Made by a program: the position numbers and the translations under genes. This document shows positions 10,425 through 22,314 of a stretch of 64,000 nt of DNA, piece by piece. Position 1 is the stretch's first letter; each line of letters opens with the position of its first letter. The DNA comes from Eukaryota sp. TZLM1-RC (taxonomy: Eukaryota > Metamonada: BaSk clade): contig JAUPSS010000003.1 of NCBI GenBank assembly GCA_040285825.1, forward strand, positions 62,001-126,000, written 5' to 3'. The notes under the pieces are model-generated. The model made no database searches. It worked only from the letters and a program-made list of their open reading frames with translations, and was not told the DNA's origin.

Positions 10425-12345
10425 TAAACTGTATTTTTATTGAACTAAAATTCTGTCTAATATTCAATATCCTCCAAACAAGCATCATTATTACTAAACC
10501 TACTCACAGAATTTCGTTCATATTCTACACAATTAGCTAAAAGAGCTTTAGAAATCATTGTTGGTATAGACTTGAAAATGCAAAAAACAATTCTTTTTAA
10601 CCAGAAAGTGGAATTCATTTTTTTACGAGATCTATTCAGTAAAATTTTTTGAAGTATTCAAAAAGTGTAACCCTGAAGGTCCAATATTGCCAAAGAGAGA
10701 AATTGCAAACGGCACAAACTGATATTTCACATGTTCGACTCTACCTAGTTGTGCCAATGGTGTTTCGTATTTTTTTGTTTTCCGTTTTTCGGCGTTAAAA
10801 TATGGCGAATCAGCAAAATACACCAAACGAGCAGCAGAATTTTTGCAGACATCTACTGAGACAACATCCACAACGTTGGGAACACCATCGATCCCTGGAG
10901 CTACTAAATCTGCTCTTCTTTTACAAAAAAAATCATCAGTTTGATCTGAGGATAGCTTATTAACTAACGGTTCAATAAAAAACTCTATATTGAAACTTTT
11001 GCACATAGCATAAAATTGATCACGAACTGAATCATGAACAATTGAGCGATAAGTTATAAAACATTTGCAGATTCCAATATCGGAAAGTGTAACCACATTC
11101 TTGCAGCGACAAAATAAATCATTTGGTATCGAACAAGGCCATAAGAAACATCTCATTCTCATAGCAGTGGTCCATTGATGATCATTGAGTAGAAGGCCAT
11201 AAATGTTGGGGAACTTGGGAGATTAGGCAACTTGAGCAACTGTCTTCAAGGTCAATCAAAAAGTTTGCAAAAGCGGTATTTTTTTCTTCAGCCAAGCTAA
11301 GACGTACAATAAAATGTGCAAAACTCAGTGGTAAGGAGAGCAAGCTTCTTGAAGGAAGTTCCACAGAATCAGAGGGAAAACATTCAAACCAGATATTTGG
11401 TGAAAGAGTTTCAATTTTCTGTTGCAAAGAATTAAGATTAAGGCTGGCACAGTTTTCAATGAGATCAATTTTTCTGGAAAGCGATTCACAAATTCAAAGA
11501 TAAAATTGTCACCACCACCATTAAATGCAGCTTTAAAAATTAGTTTGATTCTTGAAGATCAACACCACCAAAATCTGTACTGCAAAAAATGTGGCTTCGT
11601 TATTCAGATGCATCAATTTCTAATAATTTTTCCAAAAAATTGGTCCTTTGTTCATTAAAAATACGACAAAATTCCAAAGTAATTAATGGTGATGGTGATC
11701 TCAAAATATGAGTAAACTTTCCAGAATAACAAATTTTTAGAAAAAACAATTTCAAATGTTTTTCAATATTTAAATTTTCAACTGATTCTAATTCATTTCC
11801 AAATTGAGTCAACAAATTCGAAAGTTGGCTTTTGACATCATCAGTATTTCCGAAATAACAACCCCAAAAAAACGAAAACCAGAGTGATCGTAATTGATGA
11901 AGGGGACATTGACGTGATTAATGGAAAAATCAATTGGTTCATGGCCAATAATCAAACATTTGGAGATATTCAATGAGAGACCAATATCTTCATAACGCTG
12001 TTGAATAAAAGTTGCTATTTGTTTCAGAATTGTAATAGGAGCAATTAAAGAAATGTCATCCATATATGCTACAATATCTATTTCTGGGAATTTTTCTTTT
12101 AATTCGCACATTAATGGATGAATTGCCAGACAAAAGAAAAAAGGACCTAGTGGATCACCTTGTTTAACACCTGAAGACGAAAGCAGGTCAAAGTTTTCAT
12201 AGACCAATGTGGATGATTTTCCATAAAATGAATAGAAAAAAGGCTCAACTTCAGGAAAATGCTTTTGCAGCAAAGGTAAAATGGAAGAACGAGATACAGA
12301 ATTGAAAGCATTCTTAAAATCTAAACCTGCATTGTATCAGATATG
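10425..12345 (-). mobile_element. LINE-B copy B1, 5' truncated and decayed
   Basis: Minus-strand frames at 11809-12273 (SSSGVKQGDPLGPF, AYMDDIS), 11600-11815, 11182-11427 and 10632-11162 follow the LINE-B protein of 22.3-25.7 kb in order. The last piece holds the CKNV...C knuckle and the endonuclease block (RADLVAPGIDGV...DVVSVD). Frames are broken between every piece. The 5' end is lost at about 12345, within the LDFKNAFNS motif. Confidence 0.85.
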
Positions 12346-12522
12346 CATAGGCACGTTTTCACAAGAAGTGTGAAGAAACAATATCATACAACGGTGTGTA
12401 AAACAAATGTTATGTAAATTACAATTCAAAAGTTTGTTGTCAAGTGTCGAGTTTTTCCTCATGAATGAGGTTTTTCAAATGAAAAATGTGCCCAATAGTT
12501 TGAGCTTTAAAATTGTTTCTTC

Positions 12523-12643
12523 GATATACATTGAATTTATGTTGATTAGAAAAAAAATAAAAAAAATTTGTTTATCATTGTAAGACTTCATCCAACATTG
12601 TTTGAATACACACCAAGTGTAATTAAAGACAAGTGGTGCTATC
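12523..12643. repeat. ~115-bp direct repeat, unit 1
   Basis: This block (ATATACATTGAATTTATG ... GACAAGTGGTGCTAT) recurs in the same orientation at 12973-13085 with scattered differences. The ~330 bp between the units look unrelated to either. Confidence 0.8.
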
Positions 12644-12972
12644 TAAAAACTTGAAATTTTCAATTGTGAAATGCGCACTCAGTTTTGATTTTTTCAATGG
12701 CAATTAATCTTGTATAGATTGATGTAAATGTTGCAAAAAGTTGACAAATAATGGAATTAATATCCAAGCAATGACATGACCATCAGTGTAAATGTGACAT
12801 AACGCTTATAAATTTTGAAAATGTTGATGAATTAACCAAAAGAATGTTAATCATGTAGAAATTAGTGTAAACTCTGTCAATTGCTAAATATCACCAATTG
12901 ATTTATTTCAATTAAATGTTGACTTTTTTTAGAATATACTTGACATAAGAAAAAGATTTTAGATTTTCTTGG

Positions 12973-13085
12973 ATATACATTGTATTTATGTTGAATAAAA
13001 AAACAATACTTGTTTAACATTGTAAGAATTCATTCAACATTGTTTGAATACACACCAAATGTCATGAAAGACAAGTGGTGCTATT
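12973..13085. repeat. ~115-bp direct repeat, unit 2
   Basis: Partner of 12523-12643. The best conserved part is ACATTGTTTGAATACACACC, followed by GACAAGTGGTGCTAT. Same-orientation units could be eroded terminal repeats of a small element, but the interior codes for nothing recognisable. Confidence 0.8.
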
Positions 13086-13499
13086 TTGTAATCCATTTCT
13101 AGGTTTCAGAAAGAGAACACTGGAGTAACAGATTGATTATGAAGTGTTGTGGAGAAAAGAATAGAAACTGCTTCTAACATCAATTGTGAAATATATAAAC
13201 CTATAATATACTTCTTTAAAGAATTGCCTTAAAATATTCGGACATCAAACTGTTTGAATAGTAGAATGTGCTTTTGGCAACATCAATTTTCTCCAGTATT
13301 CTATACTTTTTCTGCTGTCAAGGCACACATTTCACATAGAACATTACAAAAAACAAAATGCATCCTTAACAGCTTAATTTTCAATACAATACAATACTGA
13401 ACCAAAAACAGAAGTCTATTTCTGATAATGTTCTACTCAACTGTTTAAACAACATTTTGACCGTCTACAGAGCGAGAAAAGGAATAAGTTTGTGATGAG

Positions 13500-14434
13500 G
13501 AATGTGTAACAAAAATGAGATTATAGATGCATATTCCCATTAATCAATTATTATTAAAAGAAAAATGTATTTATTCGAATTCATCTTAACTCACTTTGCG
13601 TCATGCTCTGAATTGTTCTAAATTGATAACCTATCGTTCTTCATTACATGATGCTGTAAAAGACACTGTTTTGAAAATGGCACGAACTGCAAGAATTTCG
13701 TGTATCAAAGAACCTCTGCTGAAGGAAACACTGTCATTGAATAATTTTGGTTCTGATGGCAGAAATGATGTATACTGTGATTGGATTGAGAACTCCAAGC
13801 TGTTGTTGACTTTGTCTCCTGTAATGTTGCAAATGACACTTTGGTTCACAGAAGAAAACTTAATCCTGTAGGTGCTCTTGAATTTAAAGCTAAGCAAAAA
13901 CATAAAAAATATGACAAAGATATCGAAGAGGCTAATGCTGGTAGAAATACACCACTAGTTTTTATTACTTTTCCATTTTTGATCAACGGAAAACTACCAG
14001 TAGAAGCAGAAACTTTTTTGAATAACTTCCAAAGAATGGTTCAAGAAAAACCAATGAAAAGATTTGATATTTTTTTATGGCGCTCTCGGACTTAATTTGC
14101 CATTATTAATAGATTACCTCGGTTTTTCAATCGAATTAGAGAAGCTTTAGCTAAACAACAAGCAAATCAAGATTTTGTAGAGGAAATCTTGGTTCAATGA
14201 TTTTCGTTCCATTAGTTATGAATTATTTTTGTCAAGTGTGTAAGTTTAATAAATGTAATAAAATATCCCAGCAATTTTTCAAGATGTAATTATGGAAATT
14301 TTCCAAATAGAAGTAGTATTCATTTACATCCATGACATAATATCAATAGGATCAACCCTCTAACAACTATTTGACAGAATACAGAGGGTACTGCAATGCG
14401 CAAGGAGTAGAAGAGTCAACATTGGATTGAGAAA
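13500..14434 (+). mobile_element. LINE-A copy A3 plus flank; arm 2 of the 0.93 kb inverted duplication
   Basis: + strand frames at 13596-13871 and 13841-14095 are the same C-terminal LINE-A pieces as copy A2, with the same shared frame break (DWIENSKLLLTLS). The tail ends near 14250. From 14255 to 14434 the sequence is flank DNA also found at 8984-9160. At 14434 it meets a Gypsy RT fragment in mid-frame, so this duplicate was inserted into, or recombined with, element G2. Confidence 0.85.
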
Positions 14435-14639
14435 ATGTAAATTTGTTACTGACAAACAACCAATTGACATTTTAGGCAACATTTTCCATTTAAAACAAAA
14501 AAAAGCTTGAAACTAGTAGAAGCAATAATGAATAAACTTGCTCCAAAAACCAAAATAATAAACAAATAAAGAAGTACAGTCTTTAGTTCGATATGTCAAT
14601 TCCATAAGTGATTGGCTCCCAAATATTTCACAACTAATT

Positions 14640-15190
14640 GCACCCATAAACGAGCTAAAAAATACAACCGTGTCGTGTAAATTGGGAGGCCAAACACGAC
14701 CAATTATTAGACCAAATAAAACAACTCATAATCAATCGCATGCCTCTGGCATTACCTTCACCAGACAAATGCATTCTGATAAGCCCCGATGCATCAGACA
14801 TCGCAATAAGAGGAGCCATTTGGGAAGAAGTCGCACCTTATGCTCCCATTGGAACTGCAGTAAAAGACAGAAAAGTTAAACCAATTTCCTTTTACAGTAG
14901 GAATTCAACCGATACTCAAGAGCGTTGGTTACTTTACAAAAAGAATTATATGTGATCTTAGTATTATTAACAGAAAGTCAACTTGAAAGCTTCTTCATAA
15001 CTAGACATCTGACCATTTTCACAGATCACAGGAATATTGCATTCCTCGCCAGGGCACCTGAAAAGAACAGAATCGTCAAAAGATGATTACCTATCTTGTC
15101 AAAATTAGATTTTGATATCGTACACGAAAAAGGAGAAGACAATCATTGGGCTGATATGATGTCAAGAAATTTAGATACAAATTTAGAAAA
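14640..15190 (+). pseudogene. Gypsy RNase H remains (G2)
   Basis: Readable motifs are ILISPDASDIAIRGAIWE (first catalytic Asp), KPISFYSRNS, IFTDHRNIAFL and the end of the domain, FDIVHEKGEDNHWADMMSR. They are spread over at least three frames with internal stops (for example before LPILSKLDFD). The order and spacing match the RNase H of the G3 element. Confidence 0.8.
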
Positions 15191-16840
15191 TGCGGAAATA
15201 AATCACATCAATTGCCCACATGATCCCTTCTGGCACAGTGATATTCCACCTTCTGACGATGATTCTGATTATGAAGATCCAGACCCAATTCACATTTTCG
15301 AATTAGCAAAGCACTCAGCTTTACCCATTTTCTTAAATTGGCTCTCAAAGGTTAGATCAGAGCAACAACTAGCCAATAGCAATAATGACCCATTATTCAA
15401 AAACGCTACACTGTGCAAAAACACAGAAATCTGGTTAAAAGATAATAATATAATGATAATACCGACCAAACAAAGAAAAACGGCACTTAACCTAATTCAT
15501 GGTTTAAGCCAATCAGGCCACCCAAGCAAAAACGAAAGTTCTCATAAATTTTCCAAAAGTGATATCTACTGGCCAAATATGAAAAAGATCTCATTAAACA
15601 TATAGAACGTTGTCGTACTTTCCAGAAAACAGCACCAGTAAAGCAATCAAAGACTCCCTCAACTGGTTCCCTGTGGGCAAACCACCCTTCGCAAAATTAA
15701 ACGTGGATACTGATGGACCACTTAATAAAGACAACAATGATAGTAAATATTTATTAGTTTTCGTCGATTCATTTACAAGGTACACGATACTTGTACCATT
15801 GAGAAAACTCAGTGCCTTAGAAGTAACAGATGCATTGATATGGAACGTCTGCGCTACATTTGGCAAACTTATGTCTATACATAGTGACTATGGTCCTGAG
15901 TTAGCCAACGAGATATTTAAATTGCTTTACCAAAGAATCTCAATTGAGGTATCAAACTCAATTCCTTATCATTCTGAGAGTAATGGATCGCTAGAAAGAA
16001 AACAGCGAGAATGTGATACAATGTTTAATGAAATTTTTAAGACTACAACGACTATGATACATGGTCCACATATATACCAATAACTCAATTATTAATTAAT
16101 TCATCCAAAAGCAGAATTGCAAATCACATTCCATACGAACTGATGTTTGGGTCATCTATCAGCCCAAGATCAGATCCTGCTAACATCCTGGAAGGCATTC
16201 ACGATTTTGAATCCTATGTGTCACTTTTGCAGGACCTCAAGTTTAAAAATGGTCGTCTCCACAAGAAATGGGAAGAAGCAGAGCATCACCAATTGATAAA
16301 CAAACCCAGTCAAAATAAAAAGACTAATGAAAATGCATTTCATAATGGTGACTATATTTTTCAAAAGACAAAACAATCTAATAAATCACATAGATCTTAG
16401 TTAGGCCCTTGTCTGGTTTTAGAAACCCCTTCCAACTCCCCGTTATTAATAAAGAACCTGAAAACCTGGTGAACAAACAAAAGTATCTAAGAGGGACTGC
16501 AAACTTTATAACGCTGATGATCGATCCTAACGATTTTGATCTACTTAGGGCAATTGCAGCTACTGATTAAGATAAACATGTCATCGAAAAAATCCTTAAA
16601 GATTATAATACAACTCAAGGACCCTTCTGTACTGTGAAGTGGTTTAATGGAAAGACTACCGAAAAACCACTGCATTGTATCAGTTAATGAGAAGCGTATA
16701 CTCGATTTGATAAGAAACCAAGTAAAAGAAAACGTAAATCTATTAAATCCGGTAGCTCAGTTCAAGCTCTCCCCGTGCCTCGGCAAAAGCTTTATCCGCA
16801 GAGGAAGCGGACGAACAACTGTAAATAATTTTAGTTAAGA
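15190..16840 (+). pseudogene. Gypsy integrase remains (G2)
   Basis: The piece up to about 15605 carries HGLSQSGHPSK and YWPNMKK of the zinc-binding domain. 15610-16083 carries the core with all three acidic residues (NVDTDGP, HSDYGPE, GSLERKQRE). 16143-16400 carries the MFGSSISPRSDP block, then a broken basic C-terminal part up to about 16840. The Cys pair of the HHCC finger is damaged (RCRTFQKT). Several frameshifts make it inactive. Confidence 0.85.
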
Positions 16841-16899
16841 AAACGGGAGAATGTAGTGTAGGTATCTCACTGGTGAGTACCTAAGTTTAGATAAAATTA

Positions 16900-18323
16900 T
16901 CTTTATCCTAACCCGCCTTATCTAACAAATATCCTAAAACTAGCAAATATGCCTTTCAGCAACACAATTCTTAAATACAACAACATACAAACATTTGATT
17001 CATTTTGGTGACATAATGCAACTGTAGCAGAGACTGCTGACGCAAGTTCATCAGTAGTAATTAATTTATACTGAAAAGGCAACAAAGTTGTTTTTGCCCT
17101 TTCTTTAAAGCTGCTCAAACAACAAGCTGAAAAATATTATGTAAACTCTCAGAAACTGGGATTGGGCGAACATCCATTTTTGACTTTTTCACTGAGCAGT
17201 CAGTCGCGAACATTTTAATTTTCAGGACATTCACCCTGATTTGTTGAAACCCCCTTGAAAAATTAGGTTATTAAAATTGAAACAATCTTCTAAAGCTATC
17301 ACTGCAGCCTTGACACGATCTATAGAAAAACCTGAAAGTCCAGCACATTTTCCACGTAGTCTTGTGCTGATAACAGAAAAGACTTCTGATGCCAACAATG
17401 GATTACTTTCCCAATAAGCTCAATAATAATTGCGATCTAAAAGAACTTCAGGAAAAGTTTTTCAAATGGATGCAGGTTCATCAGTTTCTATACTGTATCT
17501 TCATTAATGGTAACTTTAACCCTCGGATTCAAAATAGATAAAACATCAGACCTTTTGTTATCAAAACACTTGTCTTCAAAAATTTTGCTTAACTTTTCTA
17601 ACAACAAATTTCATGGTCCCAAATTTGAATCACGTGAATTTCCTACGTAATTTTGTTCAATAGAGGGACAAACAGAACTGAAGAATTACCAACAATCATT
17701 AAGGGCAAATTTTTTGAACATAATTGGTCTAAAAAACGTTTAAAAATAAAGGAAAATTCTTTATGTTTAGACGGATGTATTTCTTGGGGAATTTTTTGAT
17801 TGGACAAAACAGAAGGAGAAAACGGGTTCCTACGATCGATAGATGGTGATTGTCTTCAGTTCTAAATTTCAAGTATCTCTTTGCAGTTTTCCCCATTTTA
17901 TTTCTTCTAAAAGAAACACCACAAGTGTTGCAAATTTTGTTTTTTTTTGGTATAACAATTTGCAGACTTTGCAACAACTTGTGAAGACGTATTAGTTGAT
18001 ATACCTTAAGATTATGCTTTCTTAATGAATTTCCTTTTGCATATATCTTTAGAATTTTTTGCATTAATGTTCTTCAGATTAGGACAAGTTCGAGCATTAT
18101 GTACCGTCTCACGGCAATGTGAACATTTATGCGAGCGTTTCTTGACCCTTGAACAACTTAATTTCAAAACATCATTTCCACTTTTTTTTTGATTTGAAGA
18201 ATTTTTGTTCAAAAATGAAGAGAGAAAAGGGTGGGGAGGAGAAGTGGATGGGGTATCATCAGCTTATTGTGAGCGATGTTCTTCTGCTTCAACACCATTG
18301 GAATCAGAGGCAGATTCCGGCAT
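16900..18323 (-). mobile_element. LINE-A copy A4, 5' portion with N-terminal zinc fingers
   Basis: Minus strand. A start-like MPESASDSNG at 18323 resembles the LINE-B start MPLVDSDSD. Downstream come a CCHC knuckle CSHCRETVHNARTCPN near 18100, a CNTCGVSF pair near 17930, and finally RT fingers near 17000-17120 (LLPFQYKLITTDE, QNESNVCM), which match LINE-A. Frames are broken throughout, and the element ends at about 16900 against G2. It is the only place in the window showing what LINE-A looked like upstream of its RT. Confidence 0.65.
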
Positions 18324-18383
18324 CAGCAACAAACGTATCAACAATGATGAAGTCTTTATATAGATTTATGTAGACTTCGTTGT

Positions 18384-18736
18384 AGAGGAGGGTCAAAAGA
18401 CCCTTGGATACAGTGTGTGAAAACTTTAGGAATTTAACCATTTTGTCCCAAAGTTCTTACAAACGCAGTGCACACTTCGTTACATATAATCTGATTTGGA
18501 TTAAAACCATTGACAAGTAACTTTTGATGATTGTACACTGTAATAAACTACTAGTAAGACATCCACAATTATAGCACTACAATAATTACATTGTAAATGA
18601 TCAAGGTTTTTTAATAGAGGACCAGCCAGGCTTTGAAACGTAATTCAAGCTTTAAGAATAGTTACTCATTTATGAATTATTGTGATAGTATTAATAAACA
18701 AAAATCTTACATACATACATAACTTTATAAAACCAG
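18384..18736. other. Intergenic, no gene seen
   Basis: AT-rich sequence between LINE-A copy A4 and the 3' end of the gene ending at 18737. It contains the 3' flank of that gene (AATAAAC-like signal near 18695, read on +). I see no coding frame or repeat. Confidence 0.5.
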
Positions 18737-20224
18737 TCAACAATACATATCAGGAGTTCTATTTAAAGGACAATAAAAATTCATTTTTGGGTAAGGTTTA
18801 ATCGTATTGAAATATTTCAGCTCAGGGTAATGATAACTGCCAAAGATTTGACACATTGAAGTGCCAGGCATCCCACAATAGAAGGGTTTATTTGGTAGAT
18901 GCTCTTCATAAATACCAAGTTGAAGCAAATCGCGAGGGGAAAATTCCTGGGGTATGATATCATTGAATAAATCTCCACCGAAAATCCCACCCTGTCTCAA
19001 CACCTCCACTACAAAGGAAGAGCACACTAGCTGTCGTTGCCCATCATAAGTCCAATCTACACGCTCAGGAATTGCAAGAAGCTCCCCAAAGTTCATATCA
19101 CCCCTTTCCACCAGAACATTAACAGTCTCTCGGATGGAGGAAACAGTTTGTCCAAGTCGGTGACTAATGCCTTCGAGAATGACACTGTGGAGTGGACCAG
19201 GTGCTACTTTTTCAACCAACTCAAGAAGTACCAATAGAAAGTTCCAAGACCATTTGCCTGGATAGTTTGCGTTTTCAGTATTCAACCAAGAAAAAATAAA
19301 ATTGCCCTGTCCGTAAGGAGTGCCTTCATTCTCTAAAAACCAATTAACTGCTGCTGTATTATTGAACTTAGCAGAATTTTGTGGACTTAACCTCAGAAGA
19401 ACAGCAGCTTCATACTTATTGGCACTTTCACTTGCAAGCCAAGAATCCCAGTCTTCAATGACAAAACCTGCCTTGGAACCGTCCGCTTTTAAGGTAGATT
19501 CAGCGACATGAAGCTTTCCATTCAGACTCAAAACAACAGCACAGTGGCCAGCAAAAGAATTTGTTCCAAAAGAAATCATTCCAGAGACACCACTTACAGC
19601 ATCTGATTCAATGATGACGTCACCAGGACGTAAAAGTGAGGTGTCAAAAGCTGATGGCGAAATGTTCCTTGGGGTGAGTGTAATATTCAGTGTGTTTTTA
19701 ATAAAATCAAGGTTTTCCTTATCAGTGCCTCGACCAGTAAAGAGTCTGATAGTATGATAGAGGTCCTTCAGAAGTTGCGTTGCCGATTGAGTGGAGTGAA
19801 AGAGGAAAAGTCCGTTAGTAGAAACATCATGCGATTCTTCTGGAGATAAAAGGAACTTCCAATGAACAGTGCCCTTATGAGAGACCTCTCTAACATGTAC
19901 GGCAAGCTGGCTAACAAGGAGATAAGTGTCAATGCAAGCAAAATCGCCTTTAGAAGCACTGACTTCCACGGCAATCTGACTAGTAGAAATACTGGAGAAA
20001 GAAGCTGTTGTGAGACGGGAGCAACGGGATCGCCAAGAGAAGATATGTTTGTCATCAGGTGACCAATGTGGAGTGAATATAGTGAGAAGCTCAGGTATAA
20101 AATCGTAGTGCTTATTGTTCAAGGGGGATGCAGTAACAGGGACAGGTACTAGTACACTGATTACAAGAATGAAACAGACCTAACATTAACACGGTGTAGA
20201 AAGCAAACAAACACAAAGCAACAT
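18737..20224 (-). CDS. Secreted permuted papain-fold (YiiX/NlpC-P60-like) protein
   Basis: The main frame 18737-20179 is open up to a stop just upstream but has no ATG in that part. Joining a 12-nt first exon (ATG at 20224) across a 33-nt GT-AG gap (20180-20212) gives a 484-residue protein that starts with a textbook signal peptide, MLLCVCFILVISVLV, ending near TAS. Around residue 190 is LRPGDVI, then GHCAVVL with the candidate catalytic His, ESTL, and near residue 390 LVCSSFVVEVL with the candidate nucleophile Cys. The His-before-Cys order is that of circularly permuted NlpC/P60 proteins such as YiiX and LRAT. The C-terminus is Cys-rich. The likely role is hydrolysis of an amide or lipid bond outside the cell or in a lysosome-like compartment; the substrate is unknown. 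Confidence 0.7.
20180..20212 (-). other. Predicted 33-nt spliceosomal intron
   Basis: On the minus strand it starts GTTTGTTTGC and ends TTAATGTTAG, holding two in-frame stops (TAA, TAG). Its length is a multiple of three. Removing it joins an ATG to the hydrophobic stretch that otherwise lacks a start codon. TTAAT just before the 3' end could be the branch site. Confidence 0.6.
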
Positions 20225-20352
20225 TGGTGGTATAGGTAATTGATGAATGATTGATTTTTTTGCTTCGTAACTTTTTTTTATTTAATTTTAATTGGGAAAA
20301 CTCCAAAATCCACACGTTTTTCAAAGATAGAACAAAATCCACACTTGCAAAA

Positions 20353-20372
20353 CAAAATCCACACACTTTCAT
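20353..20372 (+). repeat. MULE left inverted repeat core
   Basis: CAAAATCCACACACTTTCAT, the exact reverse complement of 22262-22281. It is one of four related TCCACA units at this end, which may be transposase binding sites. Confidence 0.85.
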
Positions 20373-20399
20373 AGATTCACAACACAATCCACATTTCCT

Positions 20400-22195
20400 A
20401 TGAACATTGATCTTAAACGTCTTAGGAACGATGCAACATTGGTGGCAACAGAACACAGGACGTTTGAGTCGAGATTGGACTTACAGACCTTCTTACATCA
20501 ACTTGCACTTCAATACAACAAGGAATTCACAGTTGCTCCCAACAATAACAAAACGCGGTATGAGGTGAGGTGTACTGCTGCCGAATGTCCGTTCAAAATC
20601 ATAGCTAGGGCACCAATAGATTCTGAGGTCTGGTGTATTACCAAAGCGGTCACCCATGCAGCAGGATGTGTAGCCTCTCCGAAGACCTATTTTCCACCCA
20701 AGATCATTGCATACATCTTAAAAGAAGACTTCAGGTGCGAGAGACCGTTTTCGCCCAAAGCGTTGGAAAAATCTAGCTCCGTCATCAAAAATGGTACATC
20801 TGCAGCACGGACAATTAGGGCTGCACAAAACTACTTATACGGTGACAGGGAATCTTCCTATAGACTCCTCCCGTATTATTTTTCTGCTATATGTGAAAAG
20901 ATGCCAGGAAGCGTGGCTTTTGTGAACTTCAATGCAGAAGGACATTTTCATAGATGTTTTTTCTCTCTTGAAGCTTCTAGTGAAGGCTTTGAATACACCA
21001 AACCACTGTTGGGATTGGATGGATGTCACATTAAGACTCAATATCTTGGTGTTTTGTTGGTTGCCACAACAGTAGATGCAGCTGGACATACTTTTTCCTC
21101 TTGCTTTTGGAGTAGTTGAAAATGAACATTATGATTCTTGGAAATGGTTTATAGAAGAGCTAAAGAAGGTTTTTGATTTGACTGGTATTACTGTCATATC
21201 TGATCGACAAAAAGGACTTATCAAGGCTGTTGGGGAAACGTTGCAAACCTCTGCTCATGCATTTTGTGTAAAGCATCTTGCCGATAATGCCAACGGTAAA
21301 GGTTCTAAAAAGGCCCGACCGTTCATATTCCGATTGGCCAAATGCGGTTCCAAAAGTTGAATACGAGAAACTGTTGCGTGAAATGACGTTAGTGAGTCCA
21401 GCTGCTGCAAACTACATCCGTAATACGGCTGAACCACACCATTGGGTTGAATATCAATTTCCAGGGAACAGATGTGGTCATGTTACCAGCAACATAGTTG
21501 AATGTGTAAATGCGTGCATTGCAGAAGCTCGTCAGCTTCCAATTGTACATATGTTAGAATCGATTAGGTCAATGTTGGCGAGATGGTTTATTACGAGAAG
21601 AACAGAAGCACGAAACTTATCATCAACTATTGTCTGCAGAGCAAATGATATTCTGGAACAGAGACTGTTACAATCTCGAGATTTAAAAGCTGTGGAATTG
21701 GACCAAGCTAAATTTGAAGTGAGGGAGAACGGCACTGTATTTACTGTCAATGTGGATTCCAACGAATGCTCATGTGGAGCTTTGGAAAAAGAAGGGATTC
21801 CGTGTGTGCATTTACTCGTACTTCTTTCAGCAAAAGGAAGTAGAGGTGTTGAATTATGTTCTGAACTTCATTCAACACAGAGATTTCTCAAAACTTACAG
21901 TGGAAGAATACTCTCAGTGGACGACATAAAACTTCATTCGGTTGTGAAGCAGACGCTAGAAGACAAGATCGAATCAGATATACAAACTCAACCTCCAATT
22001 CCTACACCGCGAGCAGGAAGACCAGGAGTCGTTAGGAAGAGGAGAAGTAATGAACCAAGAGGACCCAACAGCCGTAGCGAGAAGTTTACTGATGCAGTTG
22101 AACCAGCGCCCAAACAACGACGCAAGTACACATGTAAAGTATGTGGTGTCGAAGGACATAACGCAAGAGGATGTCCCAACAAAGATAAAGAATAG
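20400..22195 (+). pseudogene. MULE transposase with SWIM finger and zinc knuckle, two frame breaks
   Basis: The start ATG is at 20400. The N-terminal ~120 residues form a MuDR/FAR1-type DNA-binding region (RYEVRCTAAECPFKI...H). The catalytic triad is readable: LGLDGCHIKT (Asp), VISDRQKGLIKA (Asp) and VVENEHYDSW (Glu). A SWIM finger follows, CSCGALEKEGIPCVH, then a C-terminal CCHC knuckle CKVCGVEGHNARGC. The frame shifts at the T5 run 21092-21096, where one T too many separates two collinear parts, and again near 21350 by one base. Apart from these two single-base changes the protein is complete (~600 residues), so it may be active if the breaks are sequence errors. Confidence 0.85.
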
Positions 22196-22261
22196 CTAAT
22201 AAACAAGATTGTGTGGATATTGATGTTTTTGGAGTTTCTGTGTGGATTGTGAAGTCTTTTG

Positions 22262-22281
22262 ATGAAAGTGTGTGGATTTTG
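22262..22281 (-). repeat. MULE right inverted repeat core
   Basis: Exact inverted partner of 20353-20372, in a region with four GTGTGGAT-like units between 22208 and 22300. Confidence 0.85.
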
Positions 22282-22314
22282 CTCCATTTTAAAGAAAAAT
22301 GTGGAAAATGAATT

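Larger units (their letters stand above)
12346..13494. other. Gene-free AT-rich stretch with a spaced repeat
   Basis: No frame longer than about 60 codons reads as protein. The only structure seen is the pair of ~115-bp direct repeats listed separately. It could be an old non-autonomous element, but no terminal repeats or target duplication were found. Confidence 0.5.
14435..16895 (+). mobile_element. Decayed Ty3/Gypsy retrotransposon G2
   Basis: A second Gypsy lineage, clearly more AT-rich and diverged than G1/G3. It starts abruptly in the RT thumb (KCKFVTDKQPIDILGN) and runs through RNase H and integrase on the + strand. After the coding part comes a purine-rich AAAACGGGAGAA followed by TGTAGTGTAGG near 16857, a plausible polypurine tract and LTR start. 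A LINE-A fragment cuts it off at about 16900. Gag, protease and most of RT are absent. Confidence 0.85.
20301..22295 (+). mobile_element. Mutator-like (MULE) DNA transposon
   Basis: A transposase frame is flanked by terminal regions built from repeated AATCCACA-type motifs. Four copies sit at the left (about 20304, 20335, 20356, 20386) and four inverted copies at the right (about 22210, 22240, 22270, 22290). A perfect 20-bp inverted match pairs 20353-20372 with 22262-22281. The exact outer ends and target duplication could not be fixed by eye. It lies between the secreted protein gene and the 3' end of a LINE-B copy. Confidence 0.85.
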
